Below are positions 33,304-33,385 of a stretch of DNA of 33,385 nt, in pieces. Location: the NCBI GenBank assembly GCA_020350825.1, contig CP070724.1:808961-842345 (forward strand), in the 5' to 3' direction. How positions within the stretch are numbered: position 1 is the stretch's first letter; each line of letters starts with the position of its first letter. A model generated the notes under the pieces. It had not been told where the DNA came from, did no database searches, and saw nothing but the letters and a program-made list of their open reading frames with translations. This DNA is from Thermoplasmatales archaeon. Lineage in GTDB: Archaea > Thermoplasmatota > E2 > DHVEG-1. A program made the position numbers and the translations under genes.

Positions 33304-33385
33304 CTACCCTGTCATCTTCCTAAAATTACTAACTAGTGCTATTTGAGGCAAGTTTTCGTCAATGTCTAATTCCGATGGTTCAACA
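33304..33385 (-). CDS. 3' end of an unknown gene, cut by window edge
   Basis: The minus strand has 26 open codons ending in TAG at 33304-33306, just before the HdrB-like gene. The tail is acidic then basic (VEPSELDIDENLPQ, then ALVSNFRKMTG), and the short spacing to the next ATG makes it very likely a real upstream gene of the same operon. Too little is visible to name it. An HdrC-like or other Fe-S subunit is an obvious possibility for a gene preceding hdrB, but nothing in these residues shows it. Confidence 0.6.
   Translation of the reverse strand, partial: VEPSELDIDENLPQIALVSNFRKMTG

Noticed and set aside
1..33385. CRISPR arrays, insertion sequences, rRNA or tRNA genes
   Set aside because: No regularly spaced repeats, transposase-like frames or cloverleaf/TPsiC-arm patterns were found in the gene-free stretches.

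Overview
The window looks like a piece of an anaerobic archaeal chromosome. TATA-like boxes sit at archaeal distances, many starts carry GGAGG-type ribosome sites, and an Lrp/AsnC regulator and HdrA/Kor/Tfr-type redox enzymes are present. A secreted C25 (gingipain-like) protease beside another secreted beta-sandwich protein suggests a peptide degrader. A Thermoplasmatota or sediment-archaeon lineage is plausible, but this is inference; no rRNA or tRNA gene is present to place it.

Layout. 1-4.2 kb: two secreted proteins, a 5'-cut multi-domain beta-sandwich protein and the C25 protease. 4.4-6.3 kb: an Lrp-like regulator, a decayed histidine-kinase remnant and a LysE-type exporter. 6.5-9.4 kb (minus strand): a CrtI/CRTISO-like FAD enzyme, then a DUF2156 gene paired with a GNAT gene. 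9.6-12.1 kb: a B12-type radical SAM protein coupled to a Cys-rich membrane protein, then a zinc-ribbon membrane protein. 12.3-16.5 kb: carA-carB. 16.9-20.8 kb: a group II amino-acid decarboxylase, a YkgJ-type Cys-cluster protein, a radical SAM/SPASM-like protein and a LEA14-like lipid-facing protein. 20.9-23.6 kb (minus): bioY, then korB and korA of a 2-oxoacid:ferredoxin oxidoreductase.

23.7-33.4 kb (minus) is the striking part: about ten tightly packed, mostly overlapping genes that read as one redox operon. In transcription order it has the tail of an unknown gene, an HdrB-like CCG protein, two tandem KorB-like proteins, a KorD-like ferredoxin, NfnA-like, NfnB-like, a second KorD-like ferredoxin, HdrA, a [2Fe-2S]/HdrC-like iron-sulfur protein and a soluble fumarate-reductase-type flavoprotein. 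The two KorB-like proteins keep the four cysteines for a [4Fe-4S] cluster but have lost the GDGD thiamine-diphosphate motif and its companions, and no KorA accompanies them. I infer an electron-bifurcating or confurcating assembly. NAD(P)H and ferredoxin would enter through NfnAB and HdrA, and electrons would leave through the HdrC/TfrB-like protein to fumarate or a similar acceptor. The degenerate KorB-like proteins would act as electron carriers or docking subunits. The operon is visibly richer in G+C than the left half, so horizontal acquisition is possible.

Together the enzymes fit fermentation of peptides and amino acids: extracellular proteolysis, decarboxylation of an amino acid, oxidation of 2-oxoacids to acyl-CoA with ferredoxin reduction, and disposal of electrons on a fumarate-like acceptor.
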